DNA from: Novosphingobium sp.
Lineage (GTDB): Bacteria; Pseudomonadota; Alphaproteobacteria; Sphingomonadales; Sphingomonadaceae
Length of the DNA: 64,000 nt
NCBI GenBank assembly: GCA_026400375.1
Contig: JAPLPG010000329.1
Span: 1-64,000, forward strand
Reading direction: 5' to 3'
Positions 42,333 to 51,078 of the stretch are shown here, one piece after another (the stretch's first letter is position 1; the number at the start of each line of letters is the position of its first letter). The position numbers were made by a program, and so were the translations under genes. The notes beneath the pieces are model-generated. The model saw only the letters and a program-made list of their open reading frames with translations, was not told where the DNA came from and made no database searches.

Positions 42333-45317
42333 ATGACCGAACCACGAGACTTCCGCCCGACCGTCTTCCTGCCGAAGACCGATTTCCCGATGAAAGCCGG
42401 GCTTCCCCAGAAGGAGCCGGTGATCCTGCAACGCTGGCAGGACGAGGGGATCTACCAGAAGGTCCGCGAGAGCCGCAAAGGGCGCGAGAAGTTCATCCTG
42501 CATGACGGCCCGCCCTATGCCAATGGCGACATGCACATCGGCCACGCGCTGAACCATATCCTGAAGGACATGGTCTGCCGCACGCAGAGCCTGCTGGGCA
42601 AGGACGCGCCCTATGTGCCCGGCTGGGACTGCCACGGCCTGCCGATCGAATGGAAGGTCGAGGAAGAGTACCGCAAGAAGAAGAAGAACAAGGACGAGGT
42701 TCCGCCGAAGGAATTCCGCGCCGAATGCCGCGCCTATGCCCAGAAGTGGGTCGACGTGCAGCGCGAGCAGCTGAAGCGCCTCGGCATCAATGGCGATTGG
42801 GACAATCCCTACCTGACGATGGATTCGCAGGCCGAGGGCACCATCGTGCGCGAACTGCTGAAGTTTGCTGAATCCGGCCAGCTCTATCGTGGGGCCAAGC
42901 CGGTGATGTGGTCGCCGGTGGAAAAGACCGCGCTGGCCGAGGCGGAGGTCGAGTACGAGGATATCGTTTCGACCCAGATCGACGTCGCGTTCGAGATCGT
43001 TGAGTCGCCGATTTCCGAACTGGTCGGCGCGCATGCGGTGATCTGGACGACGACGCCTTGGACGATCCCGGTGAACCAGGCTTTGGCTTATGGGCCGGAG
43101 GTTGAGTATGTGCTGCTGTCAGTCACGGCGGATACTGTGGGAGTTGGCGCGAACGGAGACAAGCGGGTCAACGAGGTGTTGGCGGCAGCCGGTCTCCCTT
43201 TCCATACCAACGGTATTTCCAAGTTTCTCGTTGCGAAAGACTTGAGGACTTCCTTCGCTGATCGCCTGAACAAGGCAGCAAAGGCGCTCGACTTCGGTGA
43301 CGTTGGAGCACCGTCTCTTCAAGAGTTCATCGATCCGGATTCGGATGTTGATACCTCGATCAAAGGCTCCGACCTCGCCGGAACTATCTGCCGCCACCCG
43401 ATGCACGCGCTCGGCGGGTTCTTCGCCAAGCCGCGCCCCATGCTCCCAGGCGATTTCGTCACCACCGACAGCGGCACCGGGCTTGTCCACATGGCGCCCG
43501 ATCATGGCGAGGACGACTTTGCGCTGTGCAAGGCGCACGGGATCGAGCCGGTCTTCGCGGTGCAGGGCGATGGCAAGTATCGCGAGGACTGGGGCTGGCT
43601 CGGCGGGCAGGGCTCGGTCATCAACCCCAAGTTCAACGCGCCCGATGGGCCGATCTGTTCGGACCTGCGCGAGGCGGGCGGGTTGCTGGCGGCGTCGGCC
43701 GACTACAAGCATTCCTACCCGCATTCGTGGCGGTCGAAGGCCAAGGTGATCTATCGCTGCACGCCGCAGTGGTTCGTGCCGATGGATCGGGCGATTGCCC
43801 CCAGTCCCGCTCAGGCTGAGCTTGTCGAAGCCCCGGACGAGGCCCTTCGACAGGCTCAGGGCGAGCGGACTTTGAGGGAGATCGCCACCAAAGCCATCGC
43901 CGACACGCGCTGGGTGCCCGAAAAAGGCCGCAATCGCATCGGTGCGATGGTTGAAGGGCGTCCGGACTGGGTGCTGTCGCGCCAGCGCGCGTGGGGTGTG
44001 CCGATCACGCTGTTCGTCGATCGCAAGACCGGCCAGTACCTCAACGATCCGGAAGTGAACGCGCACATTGTCGCGGCCGTCATGGCCGAGGGCGTGGATG
44101 CGTGGGACGAGGAACGGGCGCAGGAATACCTGGGCGACAAGTACAGGCTCGAGGACTACGAGCGCGTCACTGACATTCTCGACGTGTGGTTCGATTCCGG
44201 CTCCACCCATGCCTTCGTGCTGGAATCGGGGCGCTGGCCGGACCTGCAATGGCCCGCCAACCTCTATCTCGAAGGGTCTGACCAGCATCGCGGCTGGTTC
44301 CAGTCCTCGCTGCTGGAAAGCTGCGCCACGCGCGGGCGCGCACCTTATGACGCGGTGCTGACGCACGGGTTCACCATGGACCAGAAGGGCATGAAGATGT
44401 CCAAGTCGCTCGGCAACACGATCAGTCCGATTGACCTGATGCGCGATTACGGTGCGGATATCCTGCGGCTCTGGGCACTATCGGTCGATTTCACCGAGGA
44501 CCATCGCATCGGCAAGGAGATCCTCCAGGGTGTTGCCGACCAGTACCGCAAGCTGCGCAACACCTATCGCTACCTGCTGGGCGCGCTGGAAGGCTTCAGC
44601 GAGGATGAACGGCTGCCGGTGGCCGAGATGCCCGAGCTGGAGCAGTACATGCTCGGCCTGCTCGGCAAGCTCGATGCCACGCTGCGGCAGGCCGTCGATG
44701 ACTTCGATTACAACACTTATGTCCGCGCGCTGACCGACTTCTGCAACGAGGACCTTTCGGCGTTCTTCTTCGACATCCGCAAGGACAGCCTCTATTGCGA
44801 TGCGGTCACCGATCCCAAGCGCCGCGCCTATCGCACCGTGCTCGACACGCTGTTCCACGCGCTGGTCCGCTATGGCGCGCCGGTGCTGGTGTTCACGGCG
44901 GAAGAGGTGTGGGCGTCGCGCTATCCGGATGCCGATAGCGTGCATCTGGTGGAGTGGCCGGAAGTGCCTGCCGTTGAACTCGATGAAACGAAGTGGGCTG
45001 AGTTGCGTGCATTGCGTCAGTCTGTGAACGAAGCGATCGAACCGTTGCGCCGAGAAAAGGTGTTGGGATCTGGGCTTGAGGCCAAGGTCGTTGTTGGCAA
45101 TGATACGGCGCATTCTTTCTCTTGGCCTGCACTCACTGAGTTGTTCATCGTGGCGTCAGTTGAAAGAGAACATGGCAACCGAGTGACCGTCGAACGCTCT
45201 ACCGACCACAAGTGCGGCCGTTGCTGGCGCCTGCTTCCCGAAGTCGTGGAAGACGGCGCGCTGTGTGCGCGGTGCGATGACGTGGTGGCGCAGATCGACG
45301 CCGAAGTCGCGGCCTGA
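42333..45317 (+). CDS. ileS: Isoleucyl-tRNA synthetase (with an in-frame repeat insertion)
   Basis: IleS charges tRNA-Ile and edits misactivated valine. The 994-residue class I enzyme has HIGH in DMHIGHALNH (about residue 67) and the editing CP1 domain with VIWTTTPWTIPVNQALAYG. KMSKS is in KGMKMSKSLGN (about residue 688). The C-terminal zinc fingers are KCGRCWRLLPEV and CARCDDVV. Residues of about 490-513 (SPAQAELVEAPDEALRQAQG and neighbours) are not found in the family. They are encoded by a palindromic repeat (43807-43868) inserted between MDRAI and TLREIATKAI without breaking the frame. The stop overlaps lspA. Codon use around 43110-43330 and 44990-45180 is slightly less GC-biased than the rest. 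Confidence 0.97.
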   Translation: MTEPRDFRPTVFLPKTDFPMKAGLPQKEPVILQRWQDEGIYQKVRESRKGREKFILHDGPPYANGDMHIGHALNHILKDMVCRTQSLLGKDAPYVPGWDCHGLPIEWKVEEEYRKKKKNKDEVPPKEFRAECRAYAQKWVDVQREQLKRLGINGDWDNPYLTMDSQAEGTIVRELLKFAESGQLYRGAKPVMWSPVEKTALAEAEVEYEDIVSTQIDVAFEIVESPISELVGAHAVIWTTTPWTIPVNQALAYGPEVEYVLLSVTADTVGVGANGDKRVNEVLAAAGLPFHTNGISKFLVAKDLRTSFADRLNKAAKALDFGDVGAPSLQEFIDPDSDVDTSIKGSDLAGTICRHPMHALGGFFAKPRPMLPGDFVTTDSGTGLVHMAPDHGEDDFALCKAHGIEPVFAVQGDGKYREDWGWLGGQGSVINPKFNAPDGPICSDLREAGGLLAASADYKHSYPHSWRSKAKVIYRCTPQWFVPMDRAIAPSPAQAELVEAPDEALRQAQGERTLREIATKAIADTRWVPEKGRNRIGAMVEGRPDWVLSRQRAWGVPITLFVDRKTGQYLNDPEVNAHIVAAVMAEGVDAWDEERAQEYLGDKYRLEDYERVTDILDVWFDSGSTHAFVLESGRWPDLQWPANLYLEGSDQHRGWFQSSLLESCATRGRAPYDAVLTHGFTMDQKGMKMSKSLGNTISPIDLMRDYGADILRLWALSVDFTEDHRIGKEILQGVADQYRKLRNTYRYLLGALEGFSEDERLPVAEMPELEQYMLGLLGKLDATLRQAVDDFDYNTYVRALTDFCNEDLSAFFFDIRKDSLYCDAVTDPKRRAYRTVLDTLFHALVRYGAPVLVFTAEEVWASRYPDADSVHLVEWPEVPAVELDETKWAELRALRQSVNEAIEPLRREKVLGSGLEAKVVVGNDTAHSFSWPALTELFIVASVEREHGNRVTVERSTDHKCGRCWRLLPEVVEDGALCARCDDVVAQIDAEVAA
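43807..43868. repeat. Palindromic repeat, family A copy 2, inside ileS
   Basis: Arms CCGCTCAGGCTGAGCTTGTC (extending into GAAGCCC) and GGCCCTTCGACAGGCTCAGG (extending into GCGAGCGG) enclose a short loop. The repeat matches the intergenic copy at 1258-1335. It is read in frame within ileS and adds about 24 residues at a surface-loop position between conserved segments. Confidence 0.85.
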
Positions 45318-45835
45318 TGCTCACTCGTCCGCGTCTCGAAGGCCTTGGCCTTGCGCTGGTGATTGCGCTGGTGGACCGGGCGGTCAAGGCTGTGATGGTC
45401 GGTCCGCTGGCCCTGCGCGAACGCGGGCTGATCGAACTGCTGCCGTTCTTCGATCTGCGCTATGCCGAAAACTATGGCGTATCGTTCGGCATGTTCACCG
45501 CCACGTCGCTGGAAATGCGCTATGGCCTGATCGCGGTGACCGCGCTGATCGCTGCCGGCGTGCTGGTGTGGATGCTGCGCGAAACCGCGCGCGGCGATAT
45601 TGCCGGGCTGGCGCTGGTGCTGGGCGGGGCAACCGGCAACATCTATGACCGGCTCGTCTTCGGCTATGTGATCGACTATGCCGATCTGAACATCGGCGCC
45701 TGGCGCCCGTTCCAGATCTTCAATCTTGCCGACGTGGCGATCACGTTCGGTGTCCTGATACTGCTTGCCCGCTCGTTCAAATCGCGCGAAAAGCCCGACA
45801 ACAACGGCGACACGTCCGCCACGGAGAATGCATGA
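45317..45835 (+). CDS. lspA: Lipoprotein signal peptidase (signal peptidase II)
   Basis: LspA cleaves the signal peptide from prolipoproteins after diacylglyceryl transfer, in the inner membrane. The 172-residue protein has four hydrophobic helices. It has the conserved YAENYGVSFGMF and both catalytic aspartate boxes: GNIYDRLVFGYVIDYAD and FQIFNLADVAITFG. The C-terminal tail (SREKPDNNGDTSATENA) is hydrophilic. The ATG at 45317 shares a base with the ileS stop, and its own stop overlaps the next gene (ATGA), so ileS-lspA-lipoprotein is a coupled operon. This ileS-lspA order is common in proteobacteria. Confidence 0.96.
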   Translation: MLTRPRLEGLGLALVIALVDRAVKAVMVGPLALRERGLIELLPFFDLRYAENYGVSFGMFTATSLEMRYGLIAVTALIAAGVLVWMLRETARGDIAGLALVLGGATGNIYDRLVFGYVIDYADLNIGAWRPFQIFNLADVAITFGVLILLARSFKSREKPDNNGDTSATENA

Positions 45836-46251
45836 TGCGTAAAGCTGCCGCCCTCGCTCTCGTCGTCAGCGCGGCGACCTTGCTGTCTGCCTGTGGTGCA
45901 GGCGGCGGCTCGCTGTTCAACCGCGTCCGGCCCGATGAAATGGCCGTGACCCGCGCCGCGCCGCTGGTGGTGCCGCCCGATTTCGCATTGACCCCGCCCA
46001 GCCCCGGCGCGCCGCGCCCGCAGGATTCGGACACCGGCAAGCAGACGCTGGAAACCCTGTTCGGTGGCCCTTCGGCCCGCTCGAGCGTCGAGACCGACGC
46101 GCTCAACCGGTCCGGCACGGCGGCTGCCTCGATCCGCTCGACCGTGGGCGATCCGGCAACGCAGACGGTGGCCAAGGGCCAGGTCGTGCGCGATATCCTG
46201 TCCGCCCCGGAAGGCGATGGGCAGGCAGCATCGGCCGCGATCCCCAGCTGA
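45832..46251 (+). CDS. DUF3035 domain lipoprotein (BamF-like)
   Basis: A 139-residue predicted lipoprotein. MMRKAAALALVVSAATLLSAC ends in the lipobox LSAC, with Cys21 as lipid site, and is therefore a substrate for the LspA encoded just upstream. The mature part contains RPDEMAVTRAAPLVVPPDFALTPPSPGAP, the proline-rich DUF3035 signature (here residues 32-60). Alphaproteobacterial DUF3035 proteins include BamF, an accessory lipoprotein of the outer-membrane beta-barrel assembly complex. Identity with BamF is inferred. A perfect terminator hairpin lies 22 bases downstream, so it ends the ileS-lspA operon. The family is often followed by M16 peptidases, which are absent here. Confidence 0.85.
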   Translation: MMRKAAALALVVSAATLLSACGAGGGSLFNRVRPDEMAVTRAAPLVVPPDFALTPPSPGAPRPQDSDTGKQTLETLFGGPSARSSVETDALNRSGTAAASIRSTVGDPATQTVAKGQVVRDILSAPEGDGQAASAAIPS

Positions 46252-46273
46252 TCTGACGTTCGATGTTCACGCT

Positions 46274-46299
46274 AAAGCCCCGCTGCGGCGGGGCTTTTT
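46274..46299 (+). terminator. Intrinsic terminator of the ileS-lspA operon
   Basis: AAAGCCCCGC and GCGGGGCTTT form a perfect 10-bp stem with a TGCG loop. The stem's closing T residues plus TT make the T-tract. The opposite strand would equally serve the convergent ung gene. Confidence 0.92.
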
Positions 46300-46309
46300 G
46301 CGTTGTGCG

Positions 46310-46996
46310 TCACACCCGCCAGTCAATCGTGCCGCGGACGTGCGCCTCGAGAAAGGCGTTGGCCTGGCTGAACGGGCGCGATCCGAAAAAGCCGTTGTGC
46401 GCCGACAGCGGGCTGGGGTGCGGGGCCTTCAGCACCAGATGCGGGCCGGTTGCCAGCCCCGGCACGCGCGACGCCTTCTTCTGGGCGTGGCTGCCCCAAA
46501 GGATGAACACCGTGGGATCTGCCCGCGCGGCCACGGCGGCAATGGCCGCATCGGTGAACGGCTCCCACCCCTTGCCCTGATGCGACCCGGCGTTCGCCGC
46601 TTCCACCGTCAGCGCATTGTTGAGCAGTAGCACGCCCTGCTGTGCCCAGTGCGTCAGGTTGCCGTGGGTGGCACGGGGAATGCCAAGGTCGGCTTCGCGC
46701 TCCTTGTAGATGTTGACGAGGCTTGGCGGCACCTTGACCCCGTCCTGCACCGAAAACGCCAGCCCGTGCGCCTGGCCCGGGCCGTGGTAGGGGTCCTGCC
46801 CGAGAATCACCACGCGCACCTGATCGAGCGGGGTCAGTTGCAGTGCAGCAAGCCGCTGGCCCCGGGGCGGGTAGACGATTTTCCCGCTGCGCTCCTCAGC
46901 CTGCAGGAAGCTGACCAATGCACGTAGAGAGGCGGCTTGCAGCACTGGCTCCAGGGCGGGCCGCCATGATGGTGGCAATTGGTCGGCTGAGTTCAT
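46310..46996 (-). CDS. ung: Uracil-DNA glycosylase (family 1)
   Basis: Ung removes uracil from DNA to start base excision repair. The 228-residue protein has the catalytic and uracil-binding motif VVILGQDPYHGPGQAHGLAFSV (Asp in GQDPYH) and the leucine-loop HPSPLSAHNGFFG with catalytic His. LLLNNALTVEAANAGSHQ also matches family 1. The ATG at 46996 (MNSADQLPPSW) gives the usual length. An upstream extension to 47053 is Cys/Pro-rich and lacks homology. It is convergent with the ileS operon and shares its terminator, and divergent from ugd with a 158-base gap. Confidence 0.96.
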   Translation of the reverse strand: MNSADQLPPSWRPALEPVLQAASLRALVSFLQAEERSGKIVYPPRGQRLAALQLTPLDQVRVVILGQDPYHGPGQAHGLAFSVQDGVKVPPSLVNIYKEREADLGIPRATHGNLTHWAQQGVLLLNNALTVEAANAGSHQGKGWEPFTDAAIAAVAARADPTVFILWGSHAQKKASRVPGLATGPHLVLKAPHPSPLSAHNGFFGSRPFSQANAFLEAHVRGTIDWRV

Positions 46997-47154
46997 CCGG
47001 CCAAGGCTTACGCAGCCCGGTTGCAAGCCGCAAGGCATGAAAGGCTGCAGCATTTTGTGATGTGCGCTTGTGCAGCATTGGTAAATTCCCCTATGCTGCC
47101 AATGCGAAATGGTTGCGCAAGCGGCGCGACGGATCAGCTACGGATGGTGTGCGA

Positions 47155-48459
47155 ATGAAGATCGCGATGGTGGGCTCGGGCTATGTCGGGCTGGTTTCTG
47201 GTGCCTGTTTTGCCGATTTCGGACACGACGTGGTCTGCATCGACAAGGACGAAAGCAAGATTGCACAGCTGCTCGACGGGGTCATGCCGATCTATGAGCC
47301 GGGCCTTGCCGAACTGGTCTCGGCCAACGTCAAGGCGGGGCGGCTTTCGTTCTCCACCGATCTGCCCAGTGCGATCGAAGGCGCGCAGGCGGTGTTCATC
47401 GCGGTCGGCACGCCCTCTCGCCGCGGCGATGGCCATGCCGATCTCAGCTATGTCCGCGCCGTGGCAGAAGAACTGGCGGCAAGCATCAGGACGCCCACGG
47501 TGGTGGTGACCAAATCGACCGTGCCTGTCGGGACCGGTGACGAAGTGGAGCGCATCATTGCCGAAAGCGGCACCGGGGTGCAGTTCGCGGTGGTCTCCAA
47601 CCCCGAATTCCTGCGCGAAGGGGCGGCTATCGGCGATTTCAAGAGGCCCGACCGCATCGTCATCGGTGCCGAGGAAGAATGGGCGCAAGGCGTGATGAAG
47701 GAGGTCTATCGGCCGCTGTTCCTGAACAAGGCGCCGATCCTGTTCACGTCGCGCCGCAGCAGCGAACTGATCAAGTATGCCGCAAACGCCTTCCTCGCGA
47801 CCAAGATCACCTTCATCAACGAGATCGCGGACTTGTGCGAAAAGGTCGGCGGGGATGTGCAGGACGTGGCGCGCGGCATCGGACTGGATGGGCGGATCGG
47901 CGGCAAGTTCCTGCACGCAGGGCCCGGCTATGGCGGATCCTGCTTCCCCAAGGATACGCTGGCGCTGCTCAAGACCGCCGAGGATTTCAACAGTCCGGTG
48001 CGCCTGGTCGAGGCGGTGGTCAAGGTCAACGACAGCCGCAAGCGCGCGATGGGCCGCAAGGTGATCGAGGCGCTGGGCGGCGATGCCCGGGGCAAGCGCG
48101 TGGCGCTGCTGGGCCTGACGTTCAAGCCAAACACCGATGACATGCGCGATGCGCCGTCCATCGCCATCGTTCAGACGCTGATCGATGCCGGGGCACAGGT
48201 CGTGGCCTATGATCCTGAAGGGATGGAGGCCGCAGCCGCAATGATGCCGGACGTCGAGATGGTGACCGGCACGTATGCGGCGGTCGAAGGGGCCGATGCC
48301 GTGGCGCTCGTCACCGAATGGGACGCCTTCCGTGCGCTGGATTTCAACCGGGTGAAGAGCCTGATGAACGCCCCTGTGCTGGTCGATCTGCGCAATGTCT
48401 ATGACCCCGCCGAAGCGCGGGCGGCGGGCTTTGCCTATTCCAGCATCGGGCGGGTCTGA
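47155..48459 (+). CDS. ugd: UDP-glucose 6-dehydrogenase
   Basis: Ugd oxidises UDP-glucose twice with NAD+ to UDP-glucuronate, a precursor for exopolysaccharide and lipid sugars such as the glucuronosyl glycosphingolipids of sphingomonads. The 434-residue protein has MKIAMVGSGYVGLVSGACFA (Rossmann), VVSNPEFLREGAAI, the catalytic-lysine segment SELIKYAANAFLATKITFINE, and the catalytic Cys near residue 263 in GPGYGGSCFPKDT. The C-terminal domain contains LGLTFKPNTDDMRDAPSI. The ATG at 47155 is decided by the Rossmann start. It is convergent with degP and ends near a shared hairpin. Confidence 0.97.
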   Translation: MKIAMVGSGYVGLVSGACFADFGHDVVCIDKDESKIAQLLDGVMPIYEPGLAELVSANVKAGRLSFSTDLPSAIEGAQAVFIAVGTPSRRGDGHADLSYVRAVAEELAASIRTPTVVVTKSTVPVGTGDEVERIIAESGTGVQFAVVSNPEFLREGAAIGDFKRPDRIVIGAEEEWAQGVMKEVYRPLFLNKAPILFTSRRSSELIKYAANAFLATKITFINEIADLCEKVGGDVQDVARGIGLDGRIGGKFLHAGPGYGGSCFPKDTLALLKTAEDFNSPVRLVEAVVKVNDSRKRAMGRKVIEALGGDARGKRVALLGLTFKPNTDDMRDAPSIAIVQTLIDAGAQVVAYDPEGMEAAAAMMPDVEMVTGTYAAVEGADAVALVTEWDAFRALDFNRVKSLMNAPVLVDLRNVYDPAEARAAGFAYSSIGRV

Positions 48460-48484
48460 CGGCCCCTTCCGGCTTCCCGCAAAA

Positions 48485-48512
48485 AGGGCCGCCCCATCGC
48501 TGGAGCGGCCCT
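48485..48512. terminator. Bidirectional terminator between ugd and degP
   Basis: AGGGCCGC and GCGGCCCT make an 8-bp stem (plus two more G-C pairs), flanked by AAAA on the left and TCTTT on the right. It can therefore terminate both the plus-strand ugd and minus-strand degP transcripts. Confidence 0.88.
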
Positions 48513-48535
48513 CTTTGCGTAACCGGCCGGTGCGA

Positions 48536-50077
48536 TCAGCGGATGCGCACCGGGGTATAGATTGGCGGCTGTCCGCGGCGCTGGATGCGCAGCAGCACGG
48601 CATCGCGGCCTTCGGACTTGGCCGTGCGCACGATCTTCTCGAAATCGGCCACCGTGGCCACGGTGATGTAGTTCGCCGAGAGCACGATATCACCGCGCTG
48701 CAGGCCCTTGGCTGCGGCATCCGACGATGCGCTGACGGCCGAGATGACCACGCCCTTGGTATCTTCGCTCACGCCAAGCTGGCGCGCGATCTGGGCGTTG
48801 AGCGGGATCGCGGCGATGCCAAGGCTGCTCTGCAGGGCGCCGGGACCGGGCTGCTGCTGCTGAGAATTGCCGGCAAAGCTGTCCTCGTCCTGCTGGGCAT
48901 CGGGATCGAAGCTCTGCTGCGCCAGTTCCTCTTCGGTCGGACGCTTGCCCACCACGGCCTGCACGGTCAGGCGCTGGCCATTGCGCAGCAATTCCACCGG
49001 AATGCGCTTTCCGGGCGTGGTGTTGGCGACGATGAACGACAGGGTCTGATCCGGCGTCACATCCTTGCCATCGACCTTGACGACCACGTCGCCCGCCTGG
49101 ATGCCGGCCTTGGCGGCGGACTGGTTCGGCTCCACCGCCTGGATGAATTCGCCGCGCTTCTTGGGCAGGCCCAGCGACGCCGCCAGATCATCGGACAGTG
49201 CCTGGATGCGCACGCCCAGATAGCCGCGTTCGATGGCTTGCCCGGCGCGCAGCTTGTCCACGATCGGTGCGGCGATCTCTGCCGGAATGGCAAAGCCGAT
49301 GCCGACCGAACCGCCGGTGGGCGAGAAGATGGCGTTGTTGATGCCGATCACATTGCCCTGCATGTCGAACATCGGACCGCCCGAATTGCCCCGGTTGATC
49401 GAAGCGTCGGTCTGGAGATACCGGTCATAGGCCGAACCCGAACCGGTGTTGCGATAGACCGCCGAGACGATGCCCTGCGTCACCGTACCGCCAAGGCCGA
49501 ACGGGTTGCCGATGGCGATCACCCAGTCGCCCACGCGGGCCTGCCGCGAATCGCCGAACTTGACGAAGGGAAAGGCCTTGGGTCCGGTGATCTTCAGGAC
49601 GGCCAGATCCGATGCGGCATCCTTGCCCACCAGCTTGGCCGGATATTCGGTGCCATCGGGCGTGGTGACGGTGATCGATTCGACTTCGCCCTGCCCATCG
49701 GCGGTGATCACGTGGTTGTTGGTCACCACATAGCCATCGGCCGAGATGATGAAGCCCGAGCCGAGCGATTGCGCCTCGCGCGTCTGCGGCCCGCTGCCGC
49801 CCTGCCCGCCGCCGAACAGATCGCCAAAGGGCGTTCCGGCAAACGGATTGTTGTTCTGCACCTTCACCCGCTGGCGGGTGGAGATGTTGACCACGGCGGG
49901 CTGCAATTGCTGCGTCAGATCGGCGAAGCTCGACGGCGCGCCCGCGCGCGGCACGACGCTGCGCATTTCCGACTGTTCGTTCTGCGCAACTTGTGCGCCG
50001 GCGGGAAGGCCTGTCACCAGGGTCAGTGCGCTGCCTGCAAGCAGCAGCGCCGAAGTTACACCATAAGCGTATCGCAC
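48536..50077 (-). CDS. degP: DegP/DegQ-type periplasmic serine endoprotease (Do family)
   Basis: An HtrA-family protease-chaperone for misfolded envelope proteins. The 513-residue protein begins at GTG (50077), with AGAGGA upstream, and has a signal peptide (residues 1-28). The catalytic triad is His122 (VVTNNHVI), Asp157 (AASDLAVLK) and Ser232 (INRGNSGGP). A Gly/Asn-rich LA loop (NNNPFAGTPFGDLFGGGQGG) precedes it. PDZ1 covers about residues 285-375 (GYLGVRIQALS) and PDZ2 about 415-505 (LGIAAIPLNAQIARQLGV). The linker between the PDZ domains is Gln-rich (DAQQDEDSFAGNSQQQQPG). The hflC and hflK genes upstream on the same strand are also envelope proteolysis factors. Confidence 0.95.
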   Translation of the reverse strand: MRYAYGVTSALLLAGSALTLVTGLPAGAQVAQNEQSEMRSVVPRAGAPSSFADLTQQLQPAVVNISTRQRVKVQNNNPFAGTPFGDLFGGGQGGSGPQTREAQSLGSGFIISADGYVVTNNHVITADGQGEVESITVTTPDGTEYPAKLVGKDAASDLAVLKITGPKAFPFVKFGDSRQARVGDWVIAIGNPFGLGGTVTQGIVSAVYRNTGSGSAYDRYLQTDASINRGNSGGPMFDMQGNVIGINNAIFSPTGGSVGIGFAIPAEIAAPIVDKLRAGQAIERGYLGVRIQALSDDLAASLGLPKKRGEFIQAVEPNQSAAKAGIQAGDVVVKVDGKDVTPDQTLSFIVANTTPGKRIPVELLRNGQRLTVQAVVGKRPTEEELAQQSFDPDAQQDEDSFAGNSQQQQPGPGALQSSLGIAAIPLNAQIARQLGVSEDTKGVVISAVSASSDAAAKGLQRGDIVLSANYITVATVADFEKIVRTAKSEGRDAVLLRIQRRGQPPIYTPVRIR

Positions 50078-50225
50078 GTGGCCTGGTCCTCTTTGTCTCG
50101 GGTTGCGCCGGGGTCGGCGCGGCTTGGTACTTTCAATCCTGATTCAGCCATTCTGCGATGAACGGAGTTTGAATGGCGCCGTTCCCCGACGTTCGGCAAA
50201 ACACCATCTTCGCAAAAAACAGCCG

Positions 50226-51077
50226 CTACTTGCCCTTGAACTGCTTGAGATATTCGTTGTCGGGCGAAAGCACGATCGACGTGCTCGAGCCCTTTTGGGC
50301 AAATGTCGTGTCATAGCTCTGCATGGCGCGGTAGAAATCGTAGAACGCCGGGTCCTTGTTGAAGGCATCGGCATAGGTCCGGGCCGCGGTCGCCTCGGCG
50401 GTGGCGCGGATGATCTGCGCCTGCTTCTGGCCTTGCGCCCGAATGGTCGCGGCTTCCTGCTGGCGCGCGGTGGCCATGCGGGTGAACGCCGATTCCAGCG
50501 GAGTGCCTTCGGGCAGGTCGGCGCGCTTGATGCGCACGTCGATGATCTGCGCGCCATATTCGCGCGCTTCACGGTCAAGCCCCTGGCGGATCTGCTCCAT
50601 CGCGCGGCCGCGATCGGCGGTCAGCAGCGATTCGAAGGTCCGCTTGCCCAGTTCCTGCCGCAGCGCGGAATTGAGGATCGGCTGAAGCTGCACGGCCAGA
50701 CGCTCGGTCGTCCCGGCGGTCTGCACCATCTGCACCGGATCGATGATGCGGAAGCGGGCAAAGGCGTCCACTTCGAGGCGGCGCTGGTCGGCCGACAGCA
50801 CCTGCTGGCGTTCCATGTCGAGATCGAGGATGCGGCGATCGACTTCAACCACCTGTTCCATGAACGGGATGCGCCAGATGATGCCTGCGCCGGTCTGGCC
50901 GAAATCGGCATCGGGCTTGAAGCGGTTGATCACGCGATCGGGCTGGCCCAGCCGCACGATCACCGCCTGGGTCGTTTCATCGACGACTTTCAGGCAACTG
51001 GCGGCGGCCAACAGCGCGATCAATGCCGCAATGATGATGGCCTTCTGGTCGTGCCACAGCGTCTGCAAGGGGTTCAT
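50226..51077 (-). CDS. hflC: Protease modulator HflC (band 7/SPFH)
   Basis: HflC forms with HflK a large inner-membrane complex that encloses and regulates the FtsH protease. The 283-residue protein has one N-terminal transmembrane segment (AIIIAALIALLAAASCLKVV, about residues 12-31). The SPFH domain follows (VDETTQAVIVRLGQPDRVI, GAGIIWRIPFMEQVVEVDRRILDLD). A helical region carries the family sequence QGLDREAREYGAQIIDVRIKRADLPEG and a typical alanine-rich helix. The ATG at 51077 is 1 base after the hflK stop, the standard hflK-hflC order. degP lies 148 bases downstream. Confidence 0.95.
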   Translation of the reverse strand: MNPLQTLWHDQKAIIIAALIALLAAASCLKVVDETTQAVIVRLGQPDRVINRFKPDADFGQTGAGIIWRIPFMEQVVEVDRRILDLDMERQQVLSADQRRLEVDAFARFRIIDPVQMVQTAGTTERLAVQLQPILNSALRQELGKRTFESLLTADRGRAMEQIRQGLDREAREYGAQIIDVRIKRADLPEGTPLESAFTRMATARQQEAATIRAQGQKQAQIIRATAEATAARTYADAFNKDPAFYDFYRAMQSYDTTFAQKGSSTSIVLSPDNEYLKQFKGK

Positions 51078-51078
51078 C

